Translations under genes and position numbers: made by a program | Source of the DNA: QZKY01 sp963666295 | GTDB taxonomy: Bacteria > Pseudomonadota > Gammaproteobacteria > Burkholderiales > Burkholderiaceae_D | DNA: 64,000 bases | Assembly (NCBI GenBank): GCA_963666295.1 | Contig: OY762707.1 | Location: forward strand, 1,488,001-1,552,000 | Direction: 5' to 3' | Shown: positions 8,730 through 18,117 of the stretch, piece by piece | Position numbering within the stretch: the first letter of the stretch is position 1 | Layout: each line of letters begins with the position of its first letter | Notes under the pieces: generated by a model | Database searches by the model: none | What the model was told of the DNA's origin: nothing | What the model saw: only the letters and a program-made list of their open reading frames with translations

Positions 8730-9802
8730 ATGACATACGGGCAAACTTGCGGGTGCGGCACCCGGGTTATGCGATGGATGCCGATCTTCATTTTCCGGCA
8801 GAAGGGATTTCAGCCATATTTGGCCAGTCTGGCGCGGGCAAATCAACCATTCTGCGTTGCATTGCCGGATTTGAGCGCGGGCATGCGCAATTTTTGTCCG
8901 TGGGTGAAAATATTTGGGAAAACGTGGCGGGCGGCGTATTTCTGCCGCCGCACAGGCGAGATGTGGGGTATGTTTTTCAGGACGTTTGCCTGTTTGAACA
9001 TTTAAATGTGCGCCGCAATATTGAGTTCGGCATGAAGCGCACACCGACATTGCAGCGCAAAATTTCACTGGATGACGTGATAGATCTCCTGGGCATTGCG
9101 CACTTGATGGATAGAAAGCCCGGCACGCTTTCGGGCGGAGAGCGACAACGCGTGGGCATTGCGCGTGCGTTAGGAACGAGTCCGCGCATCATGCTGATGG
9201 ACGAGCCGCTGGCCGCGCTGGACATGCCGCGCAAAATGGAAGTCATGCCGTATCTGGAGCGTCTCAATCAGGAGCTGCGCATTCCAATGCTCTATGTCAG
9301 CCATGCAATTGATGAGGTGGCGCGCCTTGCCGACCACCTTGTTTTGCTGGAGGCGGGAAAGGTGCTGGCAAGTGGTGCGCCCAGTGAGCTATTGACTCGA
9401 CTGGATTTGCCGCTGGCACATGGCGACGCGGCGGCCGCCGTGGTCGCGGGAAAAGTTGTGGCGGCGGAGTCGGAGTTTGATCTGATATGCGTTGAATTCA
9501 ACGGTGGAAACATCTGGTTGCCTGGTCTGGCTGAAAAGCTTGGGCGGTCTGTGCGTTTGCGGATTCAGGCGCGTGATGTCAGTCTGGCGCTCACACGCGC
9601 GGAAGACAGCAGTATTTTGAACAGCTTGTCCGCAACAGTGACCGATTTGGCCGACGATGCATATGGGCAGCTTATGGTCGGACTGGACGTGGGCGGCGTG
9701 CGGCTGTTGTCACGCATTACGCGCAAGTCGGCATCCGTGTTGGCGCTGGAAACAGGCAAGTCTCTCTACGCGCAGGTAAAGGGCGTGGCTGTAATCGATT
9801 AG
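8726..9802 (+). CDS. modC: Molybdate ABC transporter, ATPase ModC
   Basis: ModC powers molybdate import. Walker A GQSGAGKST is at residues 33-41, the ABC signature LSGGERQRVGIARAL at ~138, and Walker B IMLMDEPLAALD follows. After residue ~290 a Mop/TOBE domain (SSILNSLSATVTDLADDAYG...) is present, as in other ModC proteins, and can bind molybdate for feedback inhibition. The length of 358 residues is typical. No clear terminator follows; about 180 bases separate it from the next gene. Confidence 0.95.
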   Translation: MNDIRANLRVRHPGYAMDADLHFPAEGISAIFGQSGAGKSTILRCIAGFERGHAQFLSVGENIWENVAGGVFLPPHRRDVGYVFQDVCLFEHLNVRRNIEFGMKRTPTLQRKISLDDVIDLLGIAHLMDRKPGTLSGGERQRVGIARALGTSPRIMLMDEPLAALDMPRKMEVMPYLERLNQELRIPMLYVSHAIDEVARLADHLVLLEAGKVLASGAPSELLTRLDLPLAHGDAAAAVVAGKVVAAESEFDLICVEFNGGNIWLPGLAEKLGRSVRLRIQARDVSLALTRAEDSSILNSLSATVTDLADDAYGQLMVGLDVGGVRLLSRITRKSASVLALETGKSLYAQVKGVAVID

Positions 9803-9985
9803 CACAGAAAGAATTGGGCAACGGCCAATGGGTCGCGTGTTGCGGGCGCTAAAGTAATGCGTTTCCTCAAAACAGTTTTTTGTCCAATACAAAAATCTCA
9901 TGGCGCGCCGATCTTACGTGCTGCACGCTAAAAAACAATTCGACTTTTTAGTTTCCATATAGCAATATAAGTACTGGTTGCCATT

Positions 9986-12835
9986 GTGCAGCTAGAAAGT
10001 TTTTTCATTTATGTCAAACAAACTTCGCACTTAATGAGGAATGCCGCCTTGTCTGTCGCTGCCCTAACGTTTTTGTTGAATGCAAATGGCTTGCATTGCC
10101 AGCAAATTGATGGCGATATTGCGACCATGACAGGGTACGACATAACAGACTTTCTGTCCGGACAACGCCGGTTTGACGATCTGTTTCACGAGGACGACCA
10201 GGATATTTGTGATGAGATTTTTTCTCACCGGCCACAAACGTCTTCCCGCCCCCAGACTTGCCGTTTTTACCATAAAAGCGGCGAGGTCAAAATTCTCAGC
10301 CTTATGCACTATAAGCGGCCCAGTTCGGAAGGCAAAGAAACCATAATTTTGCTCACCTGCCAGTTACCCGAAAGGCGTTCTGAAGACATTCTGGGTGAAA
10401 CAGCGATGACCAACTATCTGGCAATGCTGGAAAATACGGACGACTACATTTACTTCAAGGATAGAAATCACCTTTTTACTTGTGCAAGTCAGACGCTGGT
10501 GAAGATAACGGATCCAAGCGAGCGCTGGACGGATTTGATCGGGAAAACAGACTACGAAGTATTTCCAAAGGAATTTGCGGACATCTATTTTTCACTTGAA
10601 AAAAAAGTGTTTTCAGGGCAGTTGCCGGTCGCGCAGGACGTTCAACCCATCCTGGGGCACGAAGGGAATAAGGGCTGGGTCGATAACCGTAAGTACCCGA
10701 TCAAGGATGAGCGCGGCAACATTATTGGCTTGTTCGGCGTGGCGCGTGATATTACGGAACTGAAGCAGACTCAGGAGGCGCTAGCAAGGAGCGAGAAGCG
10801 CTACCGTGCCGCATTTCACAGCAGTTTTGATGCCATTAGTATCAGTCGTGTAAGTGACGGCCTGTTTTTAGATGTCAACCAGCCGTTTCTTGACACCTTC
10901 GGTTTCAAGCTTGATGAAGTGATCGGTTACAGCGCTCTTGATATCCACATTTGGGATAGCGTCAAGGACCGCCAGCATTTGGTCGAATCGGTGCAAAGGG
11001 ACGGGACCTGCATCCACGTTGATGTGCCGCTCAGAAGGAAGAGTGGCGAGTTATTCTGGGGAGTGGTGTCTGCCGTTGTGATAGAGCTTGATGGCACTCC
11101 CTGCTTGTTTATTTTTACGCGCGATATTACTGAGCGCAAGCGCGCAGAAGCGGCATTGCGTGTGGGCGAGGAGCGTTACCGCTCGGTTTTCCAAACCAGC
11201 CTTGATGGCATCTCTATTACGCGTATAAGCGACGGCGTGATTCTCGACGTCAACCAATCGTATCTTGATCTTTATGGATATCGAAGAACGGAAGTTGTTG
11301 GCAAGACACCGCTTGAATTGGGCGTCTGGCGCGAATTGGCTGAGCGACAACGCTTCATGGAAATTTTGCGGCGAGAGGGACGTTGCAGAAATTTCGAGTG
11401 TCTTTCCAGAAAGAAAAGCGGTGAACTTTTCTGGGTAGTGCTGTCGGCAACGGCTATAGAGGTTGGCGACGTTCCCTGCATTTTGACCTATCAGAAAGAT
11501 ATTACTGAACGAAAGCGTTCAGAAGAAAAGATTTATCAATTGGCTTTCTATGATCAGTTGACGGCACTGCCTAACCGCACACTTTTGCGTGAACGTATCA
11601 AGCAGGCTGTGGAGGCTTGTGCAGAGAGCGGACGTCATGGCGCACTATTACTCATTGATCTGGATAACTTTAAAACGCTCAACGATACCCTTGGCCATGA
11701 TATGGGGGATATCTTGTTGCAGCAGGTGGCGCAACGGCTGATTGGCTGTGTCCGGGAAGAGGATACGGTTGCGCGCCTGGGTGGCGATGAATTCGTTGTG
11801 ATGCTGGTGGGTTTGAGTGAGGTAGAGAGTGAGGCGGCCTCACAGGTCGAACAGACAGGCCGAAAAATCCACATTGCCTTTACGCAAAGCTTTCAACTCA
11901 AGGGGATCTCGTCGCGCATCACGCCGAGTGTGGGTGCCAGTTTATTTGGTGGCGGCGACGTGGATATCGATGCGCTGATCAAGCAGTCGGATCTTGCCAT
12001 GTATCGGGTCAAGGAAACGGGGCGCAATAGCATTCGTTTTTTCGAGCCGGACATGGCGTTTGCCGTGATGCATCGCGCCAAGCTGGAAGGCGAGTTGCGC
12101 GAGGCCATAGATAACAGGCAGTTCATCCTTCACTACCAAAGCCAGATCGCAGATGGCGAGATTGTTGGCGCTGAAGCGCTTGTGCGCTGGATGCGTCCCG
12201 CGCGTGGTCTGGTATCCCCGGCGGAATTTATACCGTTGGCAGAAGAGAATGGCTTGATCCTGCCATTGGGTCAGTGGATTCTGGAGGCGGCGTGCATGCA
12301 ATTGGCAGCATGGGCAAAGCGACCAGAAATGGCCCATCTCACCATCGCAGTCAATGTGAGTGCCCGCCAGTTTCGCCAGCCGGATTTTGTCGATCAGGTA
12401 CAGGTGGCGCTTGGCAATACGGGTGCAAACCCGCATCGCCTGAAGCTTGAGTTGACCGAGAGTCTGCTGGCGTCTGATCTGGATGAAGTGGCCGAGAAGA
12501 TGTTTGTGCTGAAGTCCAAAGGCGTGGGTTTCTCGCTGGATGATTTTGGAACGGGCTATTCTTCCCTGTCCTATTTGAAACTTCTGCCCCTGGATCAACT
12601 AAAGATTGACCGGACATTCGTGCGTGACGTTCTCATTGATCCGAATGATGCTGCCATTGCCACAACCATTATTACGCTTGCTCAAAGTCTGGGGCTGGGC
12701 GTGATAGCAGAAGGCGTGGAAACCGCATCGCAGCGTGAGTTCCTGGCTAACGCAGGTTGCCATGCCTATCAGGGCTATTTCTTCAGTCGGCCTTTGCCAA
12801 TTGAGGCATTTGAAAAACAGGTTTTGCAAGGCTGA
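9986..12835 (+). CDS. Multi-PAS GGDEF-EAL protein (c-di-GMP turnover)
   Basis: The 949-residue protein has four PAS-type sensor segments (about 30-120, 145-265, 270-390 and 393-510), then GGDEF (~515-690) and EAL (~695-945). The active site RLGGDEF is intact, and REED five residues upstream is an RxxD inhibitory site. The EAL domain keeps AEALVRW, the VNVSA Asn, ELTES, DDFGTGYSS, LKIDR and AEGVE, so both making and breaking c-di-GMP are possible. No transmembrane helix is evident, so it is probably a soluble sensor. The start is uncertain: GTG at 9986 or ATG at 10034. It sits alone between modC and the fdh genes. Confidence 0.9.
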   Translation: MQLESFFIYVKQTSHLMRNAALSVAALTFLLNANGLHCQQIDGDIATMTGYDITDFLSGQRRFDDLFHEDDQDICDEIFSHRPQTSSRPQTCRFYHKSGEVKILSLMHYKRPSSEGKETIILLTCQLPERRSEDILGETAMTNYLAMLENTDDYIYFKDRNHLFTCASQTLVKITDPSERWTDLIGKTDYEVFPKEFADIYFSLEKKVFSGQLPVAQDVQPILGHEGNKGWVDNRKYPIKDERGNIIGLFGVARDITELKQTQEALARSEKRYRAAFHSSFDAISISRVSDGLFLDVNQPFLDTFGFKLDEVIGYSALDIHIWDSVKDRQHLVESVQRDGTCIHVDVPLRRKSGELFWGVVSAVVIELDGTPCLFIFTRDITERKRAEAALRVGEERYRSVFQTSLDGISITRISDGVILDVNQSYLDLYGYRRTEVVGKTPLELGVWRELAERQRFMEILRREGRCRNFECLSRKKSGELFWVVLSATAIEVGDVPCILTYQKDITERKRSEEKIYQLAFYDQLTALPNRTLLRERIKQAVEACAESGRHGALLLIDLDNFKTLNDTLGHDMGDILLQQVAQRLIGCVREEDTVARLGGDEFVVMLVGLSEVESEAASQVEQTGRKIHIAFTQSFQLKGISSRITPSVGASLFGGGDVDIDALIKQSDLAMYRVKETGRNSIRFFEPDMAFAVMHRAKLEGELREAIDNRQFILHYQSQIADGEIVGAEALVRWMRPARGLVSPAEFIPLAEENGLILPLGQWILEAACMQLAAWAKRPEMAHLTIAVNVSARQFRQPDFVDQVQVALGNTGANPHRLKLELTESLLASDLDEVAEKMFVLKSKGVGFSLDDFGTGYSSLSYLKLLPLDQLKIDRTFVRDVLIDPNDAAIATTIITLAQSLGLGVIAEGVETASQREFLANAGCHAYQGYFFSRPLPIEAFEKQVLQG

Positions 12836-12851
12836 GCAAGTTGCGCATTAA

Positions 12852-12886
12852 AAAGCCCGCACTTTTTGAGGGAGCGGGCTTTCTTG
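12852..12886. terminator. Bidirectional intrinsic terminator between the GGDEF-EAL gene and fdhF
   Basis: A 9-bp stem, AAAGCCCGC (12852-12860) with GCGGGCTTT (12874-12882), encloses a 13-base loop. The minus-strand exit runs into a T-rich tract that suits the end of the formate dehydrogenase gene. The plus-strand exit is weaker (TTTCTT). Confidence 0.85.
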
Positions 12887-12902
12887 TTGGATGCATAGAT
12901 GA

Positions 12903-15047
12903 TCAGGCCAGCGCAGCAGTACGCATCTCCGATTTCATTTGCTCGTAAGCATGGGTCAGGTGTTGCTCTGCCCATTTCTGGTCGTCAATCTTTTCGATCT
13001 TGACGGCGGAATACTTGTATTCCGGTGTGCGGGATATCGGATCGAGGTGGTCGAGAGTGAGTTCGTTGCACGCGCCGATCCACCACTGGTAGGTCATGTA
13101 AACCGCGCCGTGGTTCACACGTTCGTTTACGGCCGCACGGGTAATCACCTTGCCACGGCGTGAGGCCACCCACACCAGTTCCTGATCCCGAATACCGAGC
13201 GCATTCGCATCTTGCGGATGAATCTGCACATAGCCCGGCTCATCAGCCAGCGTTTGCAGCGCGGTGCAGTTGCCGGTCATCGACCGGCAGGAATAGTGCC
13301 CAACTTCGCGCACCGTGCATAGCACCAGCGGGTATTCCGCATCCGTGGCATCGGCAGGCGGCACCCATTCCGTGGCGAATAATTGCGCCTTGCCGCTCGG
13401 CGTATCGAACTGGTTGCCTTCATACAGCCAGGCGCGACCAGGGTCGTCCAGCGTGAGTGTCGGCCATTGCACGTAGCCGAAATCGGCCATTTTTTCATAA
13501 GTCGCGCCGTGATACAGCGGGCACAGTTCGCGCAACTCGTCCCAGATTTCCTGTGTATTGTTGTATTGCATTGGGTAGCCGAGAGCACGCGCCATCAGGC
13601 TATGGATTTCCCAGTCCGGTTTCACGTCTCCCTTGGGTTCGACCGCCTTGTAAAAACGCTGGAAACCGCGATCAGCGCTGGTATACACGCCCTCGTGCTC
13701 GCCCCACGAGGTGGCGGGCAGGATCACGTCGGCCGCCATCGCCGTCTTGGTCATGAAGATGTCTTGCACGATGATGAATTCGAGGTTCGCAAATTCCTGT
13801 CGCATGACACTCAAATCCGGCTCGGTTTGCAGTGGGTCTTCGCCGAAAATGTAAAACGCCTTGAGCTTGCCTTCGTGAATCTTGTGCGGTATTTCGGTCA
13901 GGCTCATGCCTTTTTCGCCTGGAATTTCAGGAACACCCCATGCCTTGGAGAATTTGGCGCGCGCGTCCGGATCGGTGACTTTCTGGTAGCCGGGCAAGGT
14001 GCCGGGCAGCGCGCCCATGTCGCACGCGCCCTGAACGTTGTTTTGGCCGCGCACTGGTCCGACGCCCACATTCGCACGCCCCAGATTGCCAGTGATGGTG
14101 GCAAGGCTGGACAGCCCTTTGACCACATCGACCGATTGCCCCCATTGCGTGACGCCCATGCCCCACAGAATGGTGGCCGACGGCGCGGCGGCATACATAC
14201 GCATCGCTTCCCGTACCAGCTCCGGTTCCAGGCCGGTGATTTCGGCCGTGTATTCCGGTGTGTATTTCGCGACAGATGCCTTGTAAGCCTCGAAGCCTTC
14301 TGCGTATCTGGCGACATAATCCCGGTCATACAAGCCTTCGCTGATTAACACGTTGGCAAATGCATTCACCAGCGCCATGTTGGAGCCGTTTTTCAGTGGC
14401 AGATACAGATCGGCAATGCGTGCGGTTTCAATGACGCGCGGATCGCACACGATGATTTTCGCGCCTTTCTCCTTGGCCTTGATGATGCGGCGTGCCACGA
14501 TGGGGTGCGAATCACCGGCGTTGTACCCGAACACCAGCAGGCATTTTGTATCCTCGATTTCGTTGATCGAGTTGCTCATGGCGCCATTTCCGAGCGTGGC
14601 TTCCAGTCCGGCAACGGACGGACCGTGGCAGACACGGGCGCAACAGTCCACGTTGTTGGTGCCGATCACGGCGCGGGCGAATTTTTGCATCACGTAATTG
14701 GCTTCATTGCCGGGGCCGCGCGAGGAGCCGGAACACATGATGGCATCCGGACCGTGCTTGTCCTTGATTTCCTTCAGGCGCGAACTGGCAAATTCAATTG
14801 CTTCGTCCCACGTTGCGGCCTCAAACGGGCCGCTGCGGTCACGACGGATGAGTGGTTGCTTCAAACGCGGCGTCAGCAGTTGCGTGTCTTTCAGGAAATC
14901 CCAGCCGTAATAGCCTTTCAGGCACAGTTCACCTTCATTGGTGACGCCGTTGGCCCCTTCAGCGCCGACGATTTCTCCCTCCTCGACCAGCAAGTGAATC
15001 TTGCAGCCTGATGCGCAGTAAGGGCAGACGGTAATGACTTTTTCCAT
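12903..15047 (-). CDS. fdhF: Formate dehydrogenase H-type molybdoenzyme, cysteine variant
   Basis: At 714 residues this is almost collinear with E. coli FdhF. The [4Fe-4S] cysteines are C8, C11, C15 and C42, with Lys44 relaying electrons. At the metal site CCARVCHGP places Cys140 and His141 exactly where FdhF has selenocysteine-140 and His141, so this is the selenium-free form. Other signatures are SSRGPGNEANYV, NNVQGACDMGALP and the C-terminal cofactor-binding domain. It should oxidise formate to CO2 in the cytoplasm; no Tat signal is present. The start at 15047 has CGGAG upstream. The ferredoxin gene precedes it by 93 bases in the same operon. No hydrogenase gene is nearby, so formate-hydrogen lyase is unlikely. 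FdhD probably matures it. Confidence 0.93.
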   Translation of the reverse strand: MEKVITVCPYCASGCKIHLLVEEGEIVGAEGANGVTNEGELCLKGYYGWDFLKDTQLLTPRLKQPLIRRDRSGPFEAATWDEAIEFASSRLKEIKDKHGPDAIMCSGSSRGPGNEANYVMQKFARAVIGTNNVDCCARVCHGPSVAGLEATLGNGAMSNSINEIEDTKCLLVFGYNAGDSHPIVARRIIKAKEKGAKIIVCDPRVIETARIADLYLPLKNGSNMALVNAFANVLISEGLYDRDYVARYAEGFEAYKASVAKYTPEYTAEITGLEPELVREAMRMYAAAPSATILWGMGVTQWGQSVDVVKGLSSLATITGNLGRANVGVGPVRGQNNVQGACDMGALPGTLPGYQKVTDPDARAKFSKAWGVPEIPGEKGMSLTEIPHKIHEGKLKAFYIFGEDPLQTEPDLSVMRQEFANLEFIIVQDIFMTKTAMAADVILPATSWGEHEGVYTSADRGFQRFYKAVEPKGDVKPDWEIHSLMARALGYPMQYNNTQEIWDELRELCPLYHGATYEKMADFGYVQWPTLTLDDPGRAWLYEGNQFDTPSGKAQLFATEWVPPADATDAEYPLVLCTVREVGHYSCRSMTGNCTALQTLADEPGYVQIHPQDANALGIRDQELVWVASRRGKVITRAAVNERVNHGAVYMTYQWWIGACNELTLDHLDPISRTPEYKYSAVKIEKIDDQKWAEQHLTHAYEQMKSEMRTAALA

Positions 15048-15140
15048 GGTTCAACTCCGGTTGTGCCGATTTTTTTGCGTGCGCTTCTAGAGATCCAGAC
15101 TATTTTCTTTTGTGCGCACGGTAAATGACCGGAAACGGCC

Positions 15141-15692
15141 TTATTTCAAGTTGAGATTGCTGGTCGCTGCAGACACAGCTCTCTCGCGGCGCTGGTTTGA
15201 AAGAGCCTCCAAGTCAGGGGCTTCAATCAAGTGCAGCGCGTCGGTCGGGCAAACGGCGACGCAGGCCGGGCCGCCAGGTACATCAATGCACATGTCGCAT
15301 TTGTGCGCAACAGAGATAAAGCCATCAACACTTAGAGTGCCAAGATTCGTTTCCTTTGCAGGAATCGAAATGACTTCCATAGCACCAAAGGGGCAAGCGA
15401 TTACGCAGGATTGGCAGCCGATGCAGCGCTCCTGAATGACTTGCACCGTATTGTCACGATAAACGATGGCATTGGTTGGGCAGGCATTGACGCACGGCGC
15501 ATTAACGCAATGACGACATTGCACCGGAGCAGTCACTTCCCGGTTCTTGACCAGCTTAAGGCGAGGTCTGAAGTTTTCGGGTGTAAGTGTTTGCGCCGTG
15601 CCGTTTCCAAGTGGGTGGGCAAGTGCGCACGCGATCTCACAAGTACGACAGCCAATACATTTGCTGGGTTCTGCGATAACGAACCGATTCAT
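15141..15692 (-). CDS. Four-cluster ferredoxin-type electron-transfer subunit (HycB/HydN-like)
   Basis: The 183-residue protein has four cysteine groups: CIGCRTCEIAC, CRHCVNAPCVNACP, CIGCQSCVIACP and CDMCIDVPGGPACVAVCP. This is the layout of HycB/HydN-type proteins with four [4Fe-4S] clusters. It should accept electrons from the adjacent formate dehydrogenase. The start at 15692 is well supported by an AGGAGG ribosome site. It is first in a two-gene operon with fdhF and is divergent from the flavoprotein gene at 15976, the likely next carrier. Confidence 0.92.
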   Translation of the reverse strand: MNRFVIAEPSKCIGCRTCEIACALAHPLGNGTAQTLTPENFRPRLKLVKNREVTAPVQCRHCVNAPCVNACPTNAIVYRDNTVQVIQERCIGCQSCVIACPFGAMEVISIPAKETNLGTLSVDGFISVAHKCDMCIDVPGGPACVAVCPTDALHLIEAPDLEALSNQRRERAVSAATSNLNLK

Positions 15693-15975
15693 ATTTTTGC
15701 CTCCTGTCTCGCACGGTTTTGAATGCCTGCACCTCGTGGGTTCAGCGTGTGCGAATTAAATATGCGGATAGCTGCCTATTTGGGTGGCGGTTGCCACATG
15801 CTATCCTCTCTCGCTTCTGGGAAAGTGGATGATTATAGCGATTATTCTGCTGATACAAATATGCATCGATTTGCTTGTTTTTGGCATCGATGAATTTCGG
15901 AGGGGTTCAGCGTTGACTCACAAGGTCGGTGGCTGACCTTTGCATATGAATTTTTTCGGATATCAGGCATAAATC
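15693..15975. other. Divergent control region of the formate dehydrogenase module
   Basis: These 283 bases hold the promoters of both the ferredoxin-fdhF operon and the flavoprotein gene. A TTATAGCGA stretch near 15834 resembles one ModE half-site, but I find no partner arm at the proper distance. No convincing sigma-54 (-24/-12) site was seen. Confidence 0.5.
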
Positions 15976-18060
15976 ATGACTGTGGAAATAAAAACAGAAT
16001 CGGCGGTTGAAAACTGCCCGGTGGTAGAGAGTCTGGCGCTGTTAAGGGACAGGTTGCTGGCTGGCGGTAGTGACCTCAATGGGGTGCGCCAGGTGCTGGC
16101 GCGCGGCGCGCGCATCGTGACGGAAATCAGCCTTGGCAGAGGGTCGCTGGCGCACCTGGATGAACTCGCCACTTTTGCGAACGAGATCAAGGCAACGGAC
16201 AGCGTATTGGCGAGTGCGCTGCTCGGCTCGCTGACGGGCAGCCAGGATAAGTGGCGGCAGCATGTGACGGAGGGCACATGCCCTGCGGATCAGTGCATCC
16301 AGCCAAGTGTGGTGCCGTGTCAGGAAGCATGCCCGGCTCATATCGACATCCCCAGCATGCTGGGCTATATCGGGAAAGCGCAGTATGCGGATGCGCTGAA
16401 CGTACTGCTTAAGGATACGCCACTACCGAATTCCTGTGGTCTGGTCTGTCCGGCGCCGTGTGAAGATGCGTGCGTGCAGAATGCCGTCAGCGCACCGGTG
16501 GTAATCAAGCCGATGAAATCGGTGGCGGCCCGTTGTAGCGGCAGTTATCCGCTGCCAGACTGTGACGCGCCGACGGGCAAGAAAGTCGCTGTCGTTGGCG
16601 CAGGACCGGCTGGTTTGACCGTTGCTTACTACCTGGCACAAAAAGGCCACCACGTCGAAATTTTCGATGAGAATGCGCATCCCGGCGGCATCATGCGCTA
16701 CGGCATTCCAGAATACCGCCTGCCCAACCCGGTACTTTACGCTGAAGTCGATATGATCAAGGCGCTTGGTGTGCTGTTCCACATGAATACGCGCATTGCC
16801 AACCTGAAAGACTTGCGCGAAAAAGGTTTCGACGCGATTTTCCTTGCAACTGGCCTGCAAAAATCCAAGGGCATGCGTGTGGAAGGCGACGACCAGCCAT
16901 TTGTGCTGGGCGGGATTGATTTCCTGCGTGAAGTCCGCGATGGCAAGAATCCGCGCGTCGGCCCGCACGTCGTCGTCATCGGTGGCGGCAATACCGCCAT
17001 TGATGCTGCGATGACGGCATTCCGTCAGGGCGCAACCAAGGTGGAGATCTGGTACCGTCGCACACGCAAAGTCATGCCAGCCAATCCGCATGAAGTGGAA
17101 ATGGCACTCGACGAAGGCGTCGAATTGCTGGAATACTGGGCGCCGAGCAAGATATTGCCCGGCAACCAAATCGAATTTGTCCGCAATTCAAGCGCGCCTG
17201 ATGCAGAGACGACTCAGCCGGTCGTCATTCAGCCAGATCATGTTATTGCTGCCATCGGTCAGGACCCGGATAACGATTATCTGGAAGGCAACGACATCCG
17301 GCTCGAATGGGGCAATATTATTGCCGACCCGGTGACCTTGATGACCGACATTCGTGGTGTCTTCTCCGGTGGTGACATCCAGCATGGTGGCAGCACGGTG
17401 GTCGCGGCCATTGGCTCCGGCAAGCGCGCGGCCGAGTCGATTCATGCCTACCTCACGGAAAGCCAGATGGATCTTGAATCGCTCAAGCCGCAGCGTCGGG
17501 ATTTTGTGGTGCCAGTGAAGAGCGATCCGAAAGCGCGCGTCGATGCGCATCGTCCGCATGTGCCGGAACAAGACCCGCTAGCACGTCGTACTTCGCACGA
17601 CCCGATTCAGTTCGATTTCGACGAAGCAATTGCGACAACCGAAGCGGCGCGCTGTCTGCGCTGCGACCAGTGTATAGGTTGCGGCTTGTGCGAACTGGCC
17701 TGTATAGAAGTAGGTGCGAATGCACTGCGTATGGTGAAAACCAAATCTGGCCGCATGGTGTTTGACGGGTTTATGACGCCGGCGACAATGTGCATCGGTT
17801 GTGGTGCGTGCGCGGCGGTTTGTCCGACCGGGGCGATTACCGTGGGAGATGAAGGTAATGAGCGGGTAACGACGATTACCGGCACCGAAGTGCGTCGCCA
17901 GCCATTGCAGGCTTGCGAGACGTGCGGTGCTATGTTCACGACGGTGGCACAATTTGAAAGACTGCGCAGCAAACTCGGCCTGGAAGGGGATGCTCCTGCT
18001 GTCTGTCCGGCTTGCCTGCGCGAAAAGACCGGCACAGCCATGCAAGGCATGCGCTGGTAG
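15976..18060 (+). CDS. GltD/AegA-like NAD(P)H flavoprotein with fused ferredoxin clusters
   Basis: An N-terminal segment (~1-100, function unclear) is followed by a GltD-type part: the cysteine region CGLVCPAPCEDACV, an FAD motif VAVVGAGPAGLTVAYYLA (~205) and a pyridine-nucleotide motif VVVIGGGNTAIDAAM (~335). The C-terminal part adds two ferredoxin clusters (CDQCIGCGLCELAC and CIGCGACAAVCP) and two CxxC pairs near the end (CETC and CPAC). E. coli AegA/YgfT have a similar GltD-plus-ferredoxin make-up and are tied to FdhF. It probably exchanges electrons between the ferredoxin/fdhF pair and NAD(P)H; direction and cofactor are inference. At 694 residues it is longer than plain GltD (~470). Confidence 0.88.
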   Translation: MTVEIKTESAVENCPVVESLALLRDRLLAGGSDLNGVRQVLARGARIVTEISLGRGSLAHLDELATFANEIKATDSVLASALLGSLTGSQDKWRQHVTEGTCPADQCIQPSVVPCQEACPAHIDIPSMLGYIGKAQYADALNVLLKDTPLPNSCGLVCPAPCEDACVQNAVSAPVVIKPMKSVAARCSGSYPLPDCDAPTGKKVAVVGAGPAGLTVAYYLAQKGHHVEIFDENAHPGGIMRYGIPEYRLPNPVLYAEVDMIKALGVLFHMNTRIANLKDLREKGFDAIFLATGLQKSKGMRVEGDDQPFVLGGIDFLREVRDGKNPRVGPHVVVIGGGNTAIDAAMTAFRQGATKVEIWYRRTRKVMPANPHEVEMALDEGVELLEYWAPSKILPGNQIEFVRNSSAPDAETTQPVVIQPDHVIAAIGQDPDNDYLEGNDIRLEWGNIIADPVTLMTDIRGVFSGGDIQHGGSTVVAAIGSGKRAAESIHAYLTESQMDLESLKPQRRDFVVPVKSDPKARVDAHRPHVPEQDPLARRTSHDPIQFDFDEAIATTEAARCLRCDQCIGCGLCELACIEVGANALRMVKTKSGRMVFDGFMTPATMCIGCGACAAVCPTGAITVGDEGNERVTTITGTEVRRQPLQACETCGAMFTTVAQFERLRSKLGLEGDAPAVCPACLREKTGTAMQGMRW

Positions 18061-18080
18061 AGCCTACAGAATTGGCCCAT

Positions 18081-18117
18081 AAAATCCCTGCCTCTGCCAA
18101 AGTTGCAGGGATTTTTT
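18081..18117. terminator. Intrinsic terminator between flavoprotein and cupin genes
   Basis: An 11-bp stem, AAAATCCCTGC (18081-18091) with GCAGGGATTTT (18105-18115), is followed by more T on the plus strand. It sits between two convergent genes and may serve both. Confidence 0.9.

Noticed and set aside
13383..14348. Long plus-strand frame (321 codons) opposite the formate dehydrogenase gene
   Set aside because: It is a mirror frame of the high-GC fdhF gene, with no family resemblance and no ribosome site.
15693..15800. Sigma-54 promoter for the ferredoxin-fdhF operon, as in E. coli fdhF
   Set aside because: A TGGCA is present on the minus strand, but no TTGC follows at the required spacing.
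15800..15850. Possible ModE site in the fdh divergent region
   Set aside because: One half-site (TTATAGCGA) is visible, but the nearest TCGC-like arm is 13 bases away rather than ~7 and matches poorly.
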